64,000 bases of DNA from an uncultured Clostridia bacterium (GTDB taxonomy: Bacteria > Bacillota > Clostridia > Lachnospirales > Lachnospiraceae), in contig CAMWKO010000008.1 of the NCBI GenBank assembly GCA_947174885.1, positions 1-64,000 on the forward strand, in the 5' to 3' direction. This document shows, piece by piece, positions 55,879 through 64,000 of the stretch; within the stretch, counting starts at the first letter, position 1; every line of letters starts with the position of its first letter. The notes beneath the pieces were generated by a model. The model saw only the letters and a program-made list of their open reading frames with translations. It did not search any database and was not told the origin of the DNA. A program made the position numbers and the translations under genes.

Positions 55879-55907
55879 ATTATATAATATGTCCAAAATA
55901 ATCGCAA
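55879..55907 (-). promoter_or_regulatory. Promoter of the pfk-dnaX-recR-SMC run
   Basis: TTGCGA (55902-55907) and perfect TATAAT (55879-55884), 17 bp apart on the minus strand, about 125 bp before pfk. No comparable site was found further down the 15-kb run. Confidence 0.6.
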
Positions 55908-55942
55908 GATAATATGCCTTTGAGTTTTTGTATTTTTTATTT

Positions 55943-56794
55943 TTATCTTCCGAAAGTAACCATTATGCCAACTCCCGTACATATAATTCCCATTACAAGA
56001 AGAATAACAAAAAGCAATATGTAACTCACCCATGAATCACACCCGTCCGGTATGTATCTTTTTGCAATTACATCATAAGAAGCAAGATATGCTTCACTTG
56101 GATTAGACTGATTATATATCATGTCCTGCTCTACAAGAACAATTGAATATCTTTGATTATTTATTTTTTCAGTAATTACATATTCATTTCCATCTGCCTC
56201 ATATTGAATTTTAACCTTAATATCGTAATATATATCATCATTGTCATGATTAGTTGTCGACATACTCCAATCTTGGTCTATAACCTCACCTTCAGTATAA
56301 ATAAAATCAGCATATCTTTTACCATCCGATATTTGAGCAAAAATCTTGATTGGTACTGATGCAATTAATAAAATACCCCCAATAATAAAAACCAATCCTA
56401 TAAGAATCATCCATGGGGGTCTTTTTGATTTTTTTGAATCATTACCCTTTAACGGCTTAGCGTATCTTGAAAGCCATATCAAATCTTCTGTCATTCTCTC
56501 TTTATATGTATTAATATCTGTATCAACTCCTACAAATGCTACACGCTTTGCTCTTGAAAGTTTTTTGTCATAATGATTAATATCACCGTCATTTTCCATG
56601 ACTACATCTATATCAAATATAGCCAGATTTCCATGAACGCATCTGTCATAATATTGTCTGTCAACCGATACGGTCATTTCTCTGTTGTCAGCTCTCTTAA
56701 ACGATACAGAATAAATCTGTTCATTATTTTTATCCACATAAAATGAAGTTCCTGTAATCATTCCGCCTAATATTCTGTTAAATTTTTTTAACAT
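55943..56794 (-). CDS. DUF3592-like membrane protein
   Basis: 283 residues. A cytosolic N-terminal ~115 residues, two transmembrane helices (about 127-150 and 258-280) and an external domain between them with EVIDQDWSMSTT, YYDIKVKIQYEADGNEYVI, the pattern of DUF3592 proteins. Function unknown; often near WXG100 genes. It is about 65 bp from the lipoprotein gene. Confidence 0.6.
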   Translation of the reverse strand: MLKKFNRILGGMITGTSFYVDKNNEQIYSVSFKRADNREMTVSVDRQYYDRCVHGNLAIFDIDVVMENDGDINHYDKKLSRAKRVAFVGVDTDINTYKERMTEDLIWLSRYAKPLKGNDSKKSKRPPWMILIGLVFIIGGILLIASVPIKIFAQISDGKRYADFIYTEGEVIDQDWSMSTTNHDNDDIYYDIKVKIQYEADGNEYVITEKINNQRYSIVLVEQDMIYNQSNPSEAYLASYDVIAKRYIPDGCDSWVSYILLFVILLVMGIICTGVGIMVTFGR

Positions 56795-56861
56795 ATAATT
56801 AACCCTTTACAAATTAAGCTATAACCTCTTCCATATATGAAAAGGTTATAGCTTTAGAATA

Positions 56862-59201
56862 CTAATTAACCGTTACAAAACATTGTACCTTATATTTTCC
56901 ATCCTTTGTGGTAACCGTAATTGTTGAACTGCCCTCACTTACCCCCTTAATTGTTCCATTTGAAACTGTAGCAACAGAGCTGTCTGAGGATGACCATACC
57001 AAGTCACTGTTTGAATATCCCTCAGGAAGTGTAGCTGTTAACGTTACAACCCCACCAACATCCATGGCTACGACAAACTCTGACAATGTTAATAAATATC
57101 CCGTATTTGTATTATTATCAGTAGTCGTATCTTCACCGGAGGATGTAGTTGTGTCTTCTGTAGTAGTTTCATCCTCATGCAATGGTACAATTTTTTTGTC
57201 AAGTATAAGTTCTTCTTTTGCCTCATATATCTTTATCTTTTGTGTATTGTCTTCTGTTAATATTCCAAACTCGGCATCAATACCTATCTTCTTAATTAAT
57301 GTACCATCACCTCCAATATAAATCGTAACTAAAGGTGCATAAATCATAACTGAACCGGTAGCAATAAGCTTATCCGTTATAGTCATCGTATTTTCGGCTT
57401 TATTTTCTTCATACTCTAGTACTTTCTCTAATCCCCCCTTTACTTCTCCTTTTGCAGATATTTTAACACCACATTTCGCTAAATCAAATCCCCAAAAATC
57501 AACTGCAATCGCTGTATCTAATCCAGCTTCAATTGATGCTCCTAATTCGCCACTATGACTAGATGATTCACTATGTGTTTTCTTGAATTTTCCATCACTA
57601 TAGCTTAACTTATTTTCACTTTTTACTGTATATGTATAAGTAATAGTACCATTTACATCAATAAATAATTTAACCTCAACCCCTACACCAAATCCTGCTG
57701 CTACAGGCACACTAAATTTACCAAGTTTAAATTCTTTACCTGCTTCACCTTTAAACTGAATTTCTGTCTTTGTATCACTATAAATACTAACTGAAAACTC
57801 TTCCAGTTTATCTGGTATAGTATCAAATAAAGTAAAGTGTATTTTTGACTCTATGTCCACTCCCAATTCCATAATTACTTTACCAGATAGTGTCCAACCA
57901 GTATCCCATTCTTTATCTGATTTATCTTTATCCTTTTTTTTGTACTCCTCCTTGGCATCTTCTAATTTTTTCTTTAACTCATTTGTATTTATATTACCAC
58001 TAATATAATCATCAATTAAATCCGTGCAGGTTGTAAAATAATCATTAGTAGGCATTACTTTTGATTTTCCAATCAGATATAAAAATGCTTCATTATCGTT
58101 ATCGTGAAATGCCGTATTCGTAATATTGGCTTTTAAACCATTCATATTCTTTTCAAATGACGAATCTATTTTTAAACCACTTGAACCAAGACTAATTCCT
58201 AATGTGATTGAGTTTGATGCCCCTGATTCATATGTATGAGTCTTTGTACTATCTATACTATAATCACTTGAATTTAATATCGAAATATTATCTTTGTTCT
58301 TAAACGCTACAGAACTTGATATATTACTTTCTTCTAACTCTTCTATTACAGTTACACCTTCTGCAGGTTCAAAATATTTAGGATCAAGCATAAAATTTTG
58401 GTCCACGTCTATCTCTTCAAATACCTCATAAATCTCAGGAACAACTGTTTCTATTGTATATGTTCCGTCACTATTTAAATCTTTTGATATCACTTTTAAA
58501 GTGTATCCATATGGATGTTCACTGTCCGTCGGCATTAACAAAACAGAACCTACATCTAACTTATCTGCCTCTTCAGCCAAAACAATATTTTTGCCCTCAT
58601 TCGCTAATGTTGTTATTTGTTCTATTGTATTATCAATCACTGTATCTCTATATATTACATTAAATACTTCTTCTTCCTCAGCCATATAAGCAGAGACAGC
58701 CGAATTCAAAACAGTAGATGCCTCAACAGGGGTAACTCCTGTATTCAATTCATCTGAATCGCTATACTTAATATTTGTTAGTCCATACTCATTTGCACAA
58801 TTAATAATACTTTCATTCAAATCATCACTTGTAGCATATTTTTCATAGTCCAACTCAGCAGCAAGTACCGATGTGGTTATAACAAATCCTAATGTTGCCA
58901 CATCATCGGGCTTAAATGTATCTGTGCCTGTAGATAAAATATTCCACTCATAACATGCCTGTACATATGTATATATTTCATCATCACTATTAACATCTGT
59001 ATAATATGGACTCTCACCTGTAAAACTATCCAAACCAAAGCCCTGAGCAAGCAATTGTATCCATTGACCTCTTGTAATATATGAAACTAAATTACTGACT
59101 TCCTTCACATCATCTGCTTCATTCGCTCCACACGCAACCAATGTTATAGTCATAGCTACCGCCGTTATAAATGATATAAACTTTTTAATACGTATTTTCA
59201 T
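56862..59201 (-). CDS. SLH-domain lipoprotein with Ig-like (Big_2) end
   Basis: 779 residues. A signal peptide ends in a lipobox LVAC (Cys24), so a membrane-anchored lipoprotein. SLH-like repeats follow (about 40-180; ITRGQWIQLLAQGFG), a large beta-rich middle (about 190-670), a Thr/Ser/Asp linker (TTTEDTTTSSGED), and a C-terminal Ig-like bacterial fold (DLVWSSSDSSVATVSNG...). ATG at 59201 is chosen over an upstream TTG. Surface adhesin or wall-binding protein; possible T7-linked as it follows WXG100 gene by 38 bp. Confidence 0.82.
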   Translation of the reverse strand: MKIRIKKFISFITAVAMTITLVACGANEADDVKEVSNLVSYITRGQWIQLLAQGFGLDSFTGESPYYTDVNSDDEIYTYVQACYEWNILSTGTDTFKPDDVATLGFVITTSVLAAELDYEKYATSDDLNESIINCANEYGLTNIKYSDSDELNTGVTPVEASTVLNSAVSAYMAEEEEVFNVIYRDTVIDNTIEQITTLANEGKNIVLAEEADKLDVGSVLLMPTDSEHPYGYTLKVISKDLNSDGTYTIETVVPEIYEVFEEIDVDQNFMLDPKYFEPAEGVTVIEELEESNISSSVAFKNKDNISILNSSDYSIDSTKTHTYESGASNSITLGISLGSSGLKIDSSFEKNMNGLKANITNTAFHDNDNEAFLYLIGKSKVMPTNDYFTTCTDLIDDYISGNINTNELKKKLEDAKEEYKKKDKDKSDKEWDTGWTLSGKVIMELGVDIESKIHFTLFDTIPDKLEEFSVSIYSDTKTEIQFKGEAGKEFKLGKFSVPVAAGFGVGVEVKLFIDVNGTITYTYTVKSENKLSYSDGKFKKTHSESSSHSGELGASIEAGLDTAIAVDFWGFDLAKCGVKISAKGEVKGGLEKVLEYEENKAENTMTITDKLIATGSVMIYAPLVTIYIGGDGTLIKKIGIDAEFGILTEDNTQKIKIYEAKEELILDKKIVPLHEDETTTEDTTTSSGEDTTTDNNTNTGYLLTLSEFVVAMDVGGVVTLTATLPEGYSNSDLVWSSSDSSVATVSNGTIKGVSEGSSTITVTTKDGKYKVQCFVTVN

Positions 59202-59238
59202 ATTATCAAACAACCTTTCTTTTCTATTAGTTATACTT

Positions 59239-59559
59239 TTAAACTGATGTTACAAGTTTTTTACCGGTTTGATCCACTATACTATTCTGCATAGTTTTAT
59301 ATCCTTCAGCTGCCTTAGTCAAAAAATCGGCATATGCCTTCATAATTCCTTCCATCATCACAAAATCATTCTTAAATTGATTGATTTGTTCAACAAAAGC
59401 TACGTTATCAACTCCCTGCCAGAATCCTTCTCCAGCTAATGAATCTACTATTGAATATAACTCGGTATAGCTGTTATGATATTTTTCAGCTAAATTTTCT
59501 ACTCTTTTCGCAGCAGCCTTTACCTCTTCTGTAGAAATTATAATTTTTCCCTGTGCCAT
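59239..59559 (-). CDS. WXG100-family (ESX-like) protein
   Basis: 106 residues. Central FWQGVDN gives the Trp-x-Gly turn of WXG100, between two helices (ISTEEVKAAAKRVENLAEKY and VEQINQFKNDFVMMEG). Such proteins are secreted by or form part of type VII systems. No EssC/EccC ATPase is in the window, so the apparatus must be elsewhere. The C-terminal VDQTGKKLVTSV lacks an obvious YxxxD/E. The ATG at 59559 is preferred over one 13 codons earlier (AAAGGAAAA before it). Confidence 0.85.
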   Translation of the reverse strand: MAQGKIIISTEEVKAAAKRVENLAEKYHNSYTELYSIVDSLAGEGFWQGVDNVAFVEQINQFKNDFVMMEGIMKAYADFLTKAAEGYKTMQNSIVDQTGKKLVTSV

Positions 59560-60367
59560 ATAAATTTTTCCTTTCTTTTTATCGATTATAGTTCCCATAA
59601 ATTTTTTCCTCTGATCGTATCAGAAGTATCATTTGTCTACTATGCTTTAGGATTTAAAGCATTAGATTTAATCTGCTTTATGTAACTTTCCTAAATTTTA
59701 TTTGCAATCACTGATAGTCTGTACCTTAAATTTTACTTTTCTGAAAGTTCTTTTAATATCTGTCATTTTTGTACTACTTTCTATGTATTAGTTACTAACT
59801 TCCTTGTCTTATAAAATTTCTCCTTAATATTTATTCATGTTTTTTAGTAAGTGAAGACTACAAAAACATACATAGAAACAATACCCATAATGATGAATAA
59901 ATCAATTATACGTATTAAATGTACTGTGTATATTTGTTCCGGCTGAGTTAATTAATGGATCTTTATCTCTGAGCTTAGAATTTCTCTTTTGAATTTTATG
60001 AACAATAAATATATTCCACCTTGTTATTATCATACTCTTTACTGTAATTACTAGTGTTTTAACCTACAAACCTCTATAAAGTATTTGTTTCACAATACAG
60101 ACATTTGTCCTTATCAAAATTGTTATAATCATTGTATATTTTGTAAACATGCTAACATCCTTGCAGTAATATATACAATATAATTCTACAACATTATACA
60201 ATATTTTACAATTACATTTAACTTGAAGTTTACATATTTTTATTTTCAGTTTCAAAAATTTTTGTTACTAAAAATAATGCAGACCTCCTTTGCAAAAACA
60301 TATCCTGTATATTTTTCAATTCGTGTGACGGTCTCTTTTTTAATCTAAAGATAATTAACTCAATCAT
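59560..60367. other. Long AT-rich intergenic region upstream of WXG100
   Basis: 808 bp. A possible promoter for the WXG100 gene is TTGCAA (59702-59707), 17 bp, then TACATA (59679-59684) on the minus strand, about 120 bp upstream. An in-frame run of 63 codons near 60064-60255 has no ribosome site and unnatural composition, not called. I saw no convincing RNA element in the rest. Confidence 0.5.
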
Positions 60368-61396
60368 TTAATACAAATACTGATTAACAAGATTTACGCA
60401 TCTTGAACCTTTCTTAATATCATCTTCGTTCAAATATGAAATATCGTAAAACCAGCACTGCGGAGTCGCTAAATATAAATCTAATCTTGTTATCTTTTTC
60501 ATATCTATCCTTACAATATCACCAGTTTTATATTTCGTAAATTCAACAGTTTTATACTTGAAGTAAGGATATCCCACCGGTTTAAGATAATTTCCCACAG
60601 TTGACAAATAGATCTCCATTCCTTCAGGTGTATTTACAGAATTTATTATTTTAAAAGAATTTACATGTGAGGTTGCAAAATATCCATTATTATCTGTCAA
60701 TTTGCTTATTATACCTTTTTCACTTCTTTGAATATATTCATTAAGTCTTCTTTTTTCATCTTCTAAACAGTTATTAATTACTTCACCTGATATTTTATGA
60801 CTATTTAATATATTTACTTCCTCTATATTAAATATCTGATCATTATCAGCATCTCTTTTATATAAAAAAGTAACATCTGCTACAAGCCCTTTTATCCATC
60901 TGAAATATATATACTCATTGACATTGGTTTCTATTATGTAATTTGAGCCAGTTATGCCTTTTACATAATATTCATGTCTTCCATGGGTTTTTCCTAAGCT
61001 CATATCTAAATCAGTATAATATTTAATTTCTCTACTAATAAAAGTCATTGTTTCTTTATATTTTTTTTGTGTAGCTTCTTCCTTATAATAGCTGTTAAAC
61101 GCATAATCTGCGTTATTATCCCTGCTACTTAATATAACAACGGCTTTAATAAGTCTGTATATACATATTAAAATAACTATAGCTCCAATAATAATAATTG
61201 ACCATCTTAATATTAAATATATAGTATATGAAGACTCCAACGGATTATCAGCAGGTTCATTTACAATAAATTCATCCAGACTGCTTAATATATATATGAA
61301 TCCTGAAACAAATACTATTGTAGCTATGATGCCAATAATACTCGAAACAATATTAATACTAGCCTGCTGTTTCTTATTTTTCCTTCTTTTATACAT
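60368..61396 (-). CDS. Membrane protein of unknown function
   Basis: 342 residues: basic N-terminus, two transmembrane helices (about 16-40 and 63-88) and a C-terminal ~230-residue domain, likely cytosolic. Not recognised. Motifs such as NYIIETNVNEYIYFRW and NSHKISGEV are beta-rich. ATG at 61396 chosen; a GTG three codons upstream is the alternative. Neighbour of the WXG100 module and may belong to it. Confidence 0.5.
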   Translation of the reverse strand: MYKRRKNKKQQASINIVSSIIGIIATIVFVSGFIYILSSLDEFIVNEPADNPLESSYTIYLILRWSIIIIGAIVILICIYRLIKAVVILSSRDNNADYAFNSYYKEEATQKKYKETMTFISREIKYYTDLDMSLGKTHGRHEYYVKGITGSNYIIETNVNEYIYFRWIKGLVADVTFLYKRDADNDQIFNIEEVNILNSHKISGEVINNCLEDEKRRLNEYIQRSEKGIISKLTDNNGYFATSHVNSFKIINSVNTPEGMEIYLSTVGNYLKPVGYPYFKYKTVEFTKYKTGDIVRIDMKKITRLDLYLATPQCWFYDISYLNEDDIKKGSRCVNLVNQYLY

Positions 61397-61780
61397 AATT
61401 TTCACTAAACTTCTACATTGCCTGCTTACTTATCTTTGATAGTCGCAAACAATATTTACATTTTCCTTTCTATATATATTTCCATAAATATATAAACTTA
61501 TTTTATAACTAGATGATTTTTAAAATATCATATTATCCTTTGTGAAAATTTAAAAGCAACAATTTCTTTCATATGTATTTGCTATGATGCTAAGATTCTA
61601 AGATATAATTATACAAATATAATATTAAAAATATTATTAATACCATACTCTCATATGAGATATCCAATATAGTATATATTTACCACTGTAAATCTCTTGA
61701 GTCAATACTAAAAAAACTGACACAATTTACACTATCAATATAATATTATAGCATAGCACTGTATTGCCTGCAATTCAGTG
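61397..61780. other. Intergenic region between kinase gene and membrane protein
   Basis: 384 bp. Contains most of the kinase terminator at its right end and a weak promoter candidate TTGACT (61700-61705)/TAAATA (61677-61682), 17 bp apart on the minus strand, nearly 300 bp from the next gene. Small dyad CTCATATGAG near 61650-61660. No gene seen. Confidence 0.5.
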
Positions 61781-61789
61781 CTATGCTAT
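61748..61789 (-). terminator. Terminator overlapping the kinase stop codon
   Basis: Arms 61748-61766 and 61771-61789 pair over 19 bp with one mismatch. The stem takes in the last codons and the TAG stop (61781-61783), so termination starts inside the coding end. Confidence 0.75.
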
Positions 61790-63079
61790 CTTAAATACTA
61801 CTGTTACCTCCATTTGATTATCTTTTGCCATGGCAAATATCTCACCCTCCATTTTATTTATAAGATTTCTTGATATATAAAGTCCCAGACCGCTTCCTAT
61901 AACGCCCTCCGAATTTTTTCCACGATAGAAACTTTCAAATATATGATTGACATCGTTTTCATCCGGTATTTCACCTGTATTCATTACTGTTACAAGACAA
62001 TTATTTTCTTCATAACAGACTGATATTTCTATAAGCTGTCCGTCGCCATATTTTATGGCATTTTCCATTATATTCTGTAATACCTCAACACTCCTGTCCA
62101 TATCTCCCTTTATAAGACTGTTTTTATATTCCTGTATTGTAAATTCAGTTTTAAAAACCTCCAGCTTATCCTTATAAAATCCCTCTATCTTATCCATTAA
62201 TTCTGAAAGATAAAACTCATTCATCTCCACCGGTATTTCTAAGAAATCTTCTCTCTGACTTTTTACAATTTCATTTATAAAACTTTCAACCTCATCTGCT
62301 TTTTCATTGATACTTTGTGCCACCTCAAGCTGTTTTGCCTTATCCTTATAAAGCTCCTTCGACAATGCCTTTGAATAGAGCTTTATTGCAGATAATGGAG
62401 TTTTTATATCATGTGACAGTGATAGCACCATGGACTTTTTATCCTTTTCGTTTTCCAGTTCTCTTTTTCTGTCGCTCTCAAGCTTTTCACGGAGCATATT
62501 TAATCCCCAAACAAATTTACCAAAAAATTTATTTTTATCTTCTTTTAATGGCATTGTAAGATTTCCCTTTGAAAGCTCATAAGGATATTTTTCCAGAATA
62601 TAAAACGGCTTTAATATTTTAGATTGTATGAAAATCATAAATATAACTATGACTGTGGCAATTAATGCCAAAGGAAGATTGATACACAAAAGTACTTTAT
62701 TTATATCTATATTTGAGTAAATTTCATATTCTATCTTATATAGGCTTCCATTTATATACCTGATAACATAATTTTCACTGCTATTTAAAAATAATTTAAA
62801 CTCATTAATAAATATATAAAATCTGAGTTCCTGCTCTTCTAAGCCTTCATTGTCCCGCAATTTAAACTCCTCTACATTCTTCACATACTTATAGTCACTC
62901 AGATTCACATTATATAATCCGCTATTTTCAACATACTTTTCCACCCTGTTTATCTCCACCAGATACTCTTTTCCAAGGTTGTTTTCATTGCATAAGAATA
63001 TAACGCTTACATTAATAAGCGCCACAATCACTAAATAACATATAATTGTAAGTAAACTGATTTTTTTATAATTTTTCAT
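61781..63079 (-). CDS. Sensor histidine kinase
   Basis: 432 residues. TM1 (about 7-30), an external ~100-residue sensor, TM2 (about 130-156), a HAMP-like region, the H-box SLSHDIKTPLSAI, N-box MENAIKYG, G-boxes (HIFESFYRG, GSGLGLYI). Autophosphorylates His and transfers it to the response regulator encoded just upstream. An intramembrane short-loop sensor as in BceS is not seen; the loop is long. Same-strand partner of an ABC transporter ATPase, so antimicrobial-peptide sensing is likely but inferred. Confidence 0.93.
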   Translation of the reverse strand: MKNYKKISLLTIICYLVIVALINVSVIFLCNENNLGKEYLVEINRVEKYVENSGLYNVNLSDYKYVKNVEEFKLRDNEGLEEQELRFYIFINEFKLFLNSSENYVIRYINGSLYKIEYEIYSNIDINKVLLCINLPLALIATVIVIFMIFIQSKILKPFYILEKYPYELSKGNLTMPLKEDKNKFFGKFVWGLNMLREKLESDRKRELENEKDKKSMVLSLSHDIKTPLSAIKLYSKALSKELYKDKAKQLEVAQSINEKADEVESFINEIVKSQREDFLEIPVEMNEFYLSELMDKIEGFYKDKLEVFKTEFTIQEYKNSLIKGDMDRSVEVLQNIMENAIKYGDGQLIEISVCYEENNCLVTVMNTGEIPDENDVNHIFESFYRGKNSEGVIGSGLGLYISRNLINKMEGEIFAMAKDNQMEVTVVFKIA

Positions 63080-63162
63080 ATATTATATTTAATCCTTAAT
63101 TTTTTTGTAAAAACCAATACCCCTTACTCATCACCGTCACAATAACAGATGACTTACTTAAT

Positions 63163-63828
63163 TTATGCTTCAAAACGATACCCCTTACCCCATACCGTCA
63201 GTATATGCTCCGGATTTTTTATATCCTCCTCCAGCTTTTCCCTGAGCCAGTTTACATGAACCCGTACTGTCTGCAATTCACTTTCACTGTCAAAGCCCCA
63301 GATACGGTTAAATATCAGCTCTGTAGCAAGCACATTGCCCTCATTTTCCATAAATAACTGTAAAAGCTCATATTCTTTAGCTCTAAGTTCTATTTTTCTG
63401 CCTGACTTAAATGCTGTCTTTTTTACTTTATCAAGTACAATCTCTCCTGACTTTATAGTGTCTGTACTGTATCTTCGCTTAAATATCCCTTTGATTTTAG
63501 CCAATAAAATATCAATATCATATGGCTTTTCAATATAATCATCCGCACCAAGCAGCAAACCATTCAGCTTATCATCCTTTTCAGTCCTTGCACTCACTAT
63601 AATGATGGTAGTGTCCTTTAGCTTTCTTATTTTACTGCATACTGCAAATCCATCCATTCCCGGCAGCATTATATCCAATATAATAAGCCTTGCTCCATAT
63701 TTTTCAAATATATCTACGGCCTTTTCTCCGGTATCCGTAACTGTTACTACATATCCTTCTGCCACCAGAAAATCATTTAGCAGCTTTGACAGTTCTTTAT
63801 TATCCTCAACTACAAGTATATCTAACAT
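63163..63828 (-). CDS. OmpR/PhoB-family response regulator
   Basis: 221 residues. Receiver (1-118): DILVVEDN, phospho-acceptor Asp in LIILDIMLPG, and KPYD with the conserved Lys. C-terminal winged-helix DNA-binding domain (about 125-220; ELRAKEYELL, VNWLREKLE, VWGKGYRFE). The stop of the ABC ATPase gene precedes its ATG with one base between. It is 83 bp before the kinase gene. Confidence 0.95.
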   Translation of the reverse strand: MLDILVVEDNKELSKLLNDFLVAEGYVVTVTDTGEKAVDIFEKYGARLIILDIMLPGMDGFAVCSKIRKLKDTTIIIVSARTEKDDKLNGLLLGADDYIEKPYDIDILLAKIKGIFKRRYSTDTIKSGEIVLDKVKKTAFKSGRKIELRAKEYELLQLFMENEGNVLATELIFNRIWGFDSESELQTVRVHVNWLREKLEEDIKNPEHILTVWGKGYRFEA

Positions 63829-63829
63829 A

Positions 63830-64000
63830 TTACCATCCCATATCCATCAGCCAGTTGTTAAGACATCTTTCCCTTGTTCTCTCGTCATTATCTGTATCTT
63901 TACTAAACTCATATTCACCCTTAATATTTCCGTCTAACATATATAACACCTTTTTGCACTTTGATGCAACCTTTACATCATGTGTTACTAACATAATGGT
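63830..64000 (-). CDS. ABC transporter ATP-binding protein, C-terminal fragment
   Basis: 56 codons and a TAA reading in from the window edge. H-loop VTHD, then KVLYMLDGNI and ending LMDMGW, like the ends of BceA/SalX-type ATPases for bacitracin and lantibiotic resistance transporters. Frame agrees with the edge. Rest is beyond 64000. One base lies between its stop and the regulator ATG, so ABC-regulator-kinase are one operon. Confidence 0.8.
   Translation of the reverse strand, partial: TIMLVTHDVKVASKCKKVLYMLDGNIKGEYEFSKDTDNDERTRERCLNNWLMDMGW

Noticed and set aside
60064-60255. Short minus-strand frame in the long intergenic region
   Set aside because: No ribosome site; Cys/Tyr/Ile composition typical of AT-rich spacer.
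55943-61396. Complete type VII secretion locus
   Set aside because: Only the WXG100 protein is clear; no EssC/EccC, EsaA or EssB-type genes seen.

Overview
The window is a 64-kb stretch of a low-GC, Gram-positive chromosome. Protein style, gene order and AT-rich spacers (a SAM-I riboswitch before metK, a sporulation-lineage ywmB, a Na+-type ATP synthase, YbaB-RecR-DnaX beside a MukBEF-like condensin) fit an anaerobic gut Clostridium relative, most likely Lachnospiraceae. That placement is inferred from gene content, not from a marker-gene search. There are no rRNA or tRNA genes, no insertion sequences, no integrase and no CRISPR array. Nearly all genes lie on the minus strand.

Reading down the minus strand from the right end: a bacitracin-type ABC transporter ATPase (cut by the edge), response regulator and histidine kinase (61.8-64 kb); a surface module of membrane protein, WXG100 protein, S-layer-homology/Ig-like lipoprotein and a second membrane protein (55.9-61.4 kb); then a tightly packed run of eleven genes (55.75-40.8 kb): phosphofructokinase, dnaX, ybaB, recR, three subunits of a Wadjet/MukBEF-like SMC complex, a TPR/acidic-linker/P-loop protein, threonylcarbamoyl-AMP synthase, a phosphatase-like protein without its catalytic cysteine, and rpiB. 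dCMP deaminase and the complete F1Fo ATP synthase operon (atpZIBEFHAGDC) follow, with a strong promoter at 40.19 kb and a terminator at 32.83-32.91 kb.

From 32.6 to 14.6 kb the content is more lineage-specific: ywmB, small unknown proteins, a methyltransferase, large membrane-anchored proteins of unknown function, an OLD-like ATPase/nuclease, pgsA, and a six-gene run joining a glycosyltransferase and a CBM48-like protein to an Ala/Ser/Thr repeat protein and two HExxH membrane peptidases. A third, longer HExxH paralogue lies at 30-32 kb. From 14.5 kb to the left end are a GH31 glycosidase, a Pro-tRNA editing protein, a duplicated HPP-like membrane protein, shikimate kinase, an M23 endopeptidase, murA, riboswitch-controlled metK, an ECF sigma factor with a membrane partner, and a GNAT/MBL/HAD operon.

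The main candidates for new biology are (i) the JetABC-like condensin that lacks the JetD nuclease, has a TPR/P-loop protein in its place and sits inside a housekeeping replication/repair operon; (ii) the family of three membrane HExxH peptidases and their glycan/repeat-protein neighbours; and (iii) a tandem 69-bp double-hairpin repeat, present at two loci with compensatory changes in its stems.
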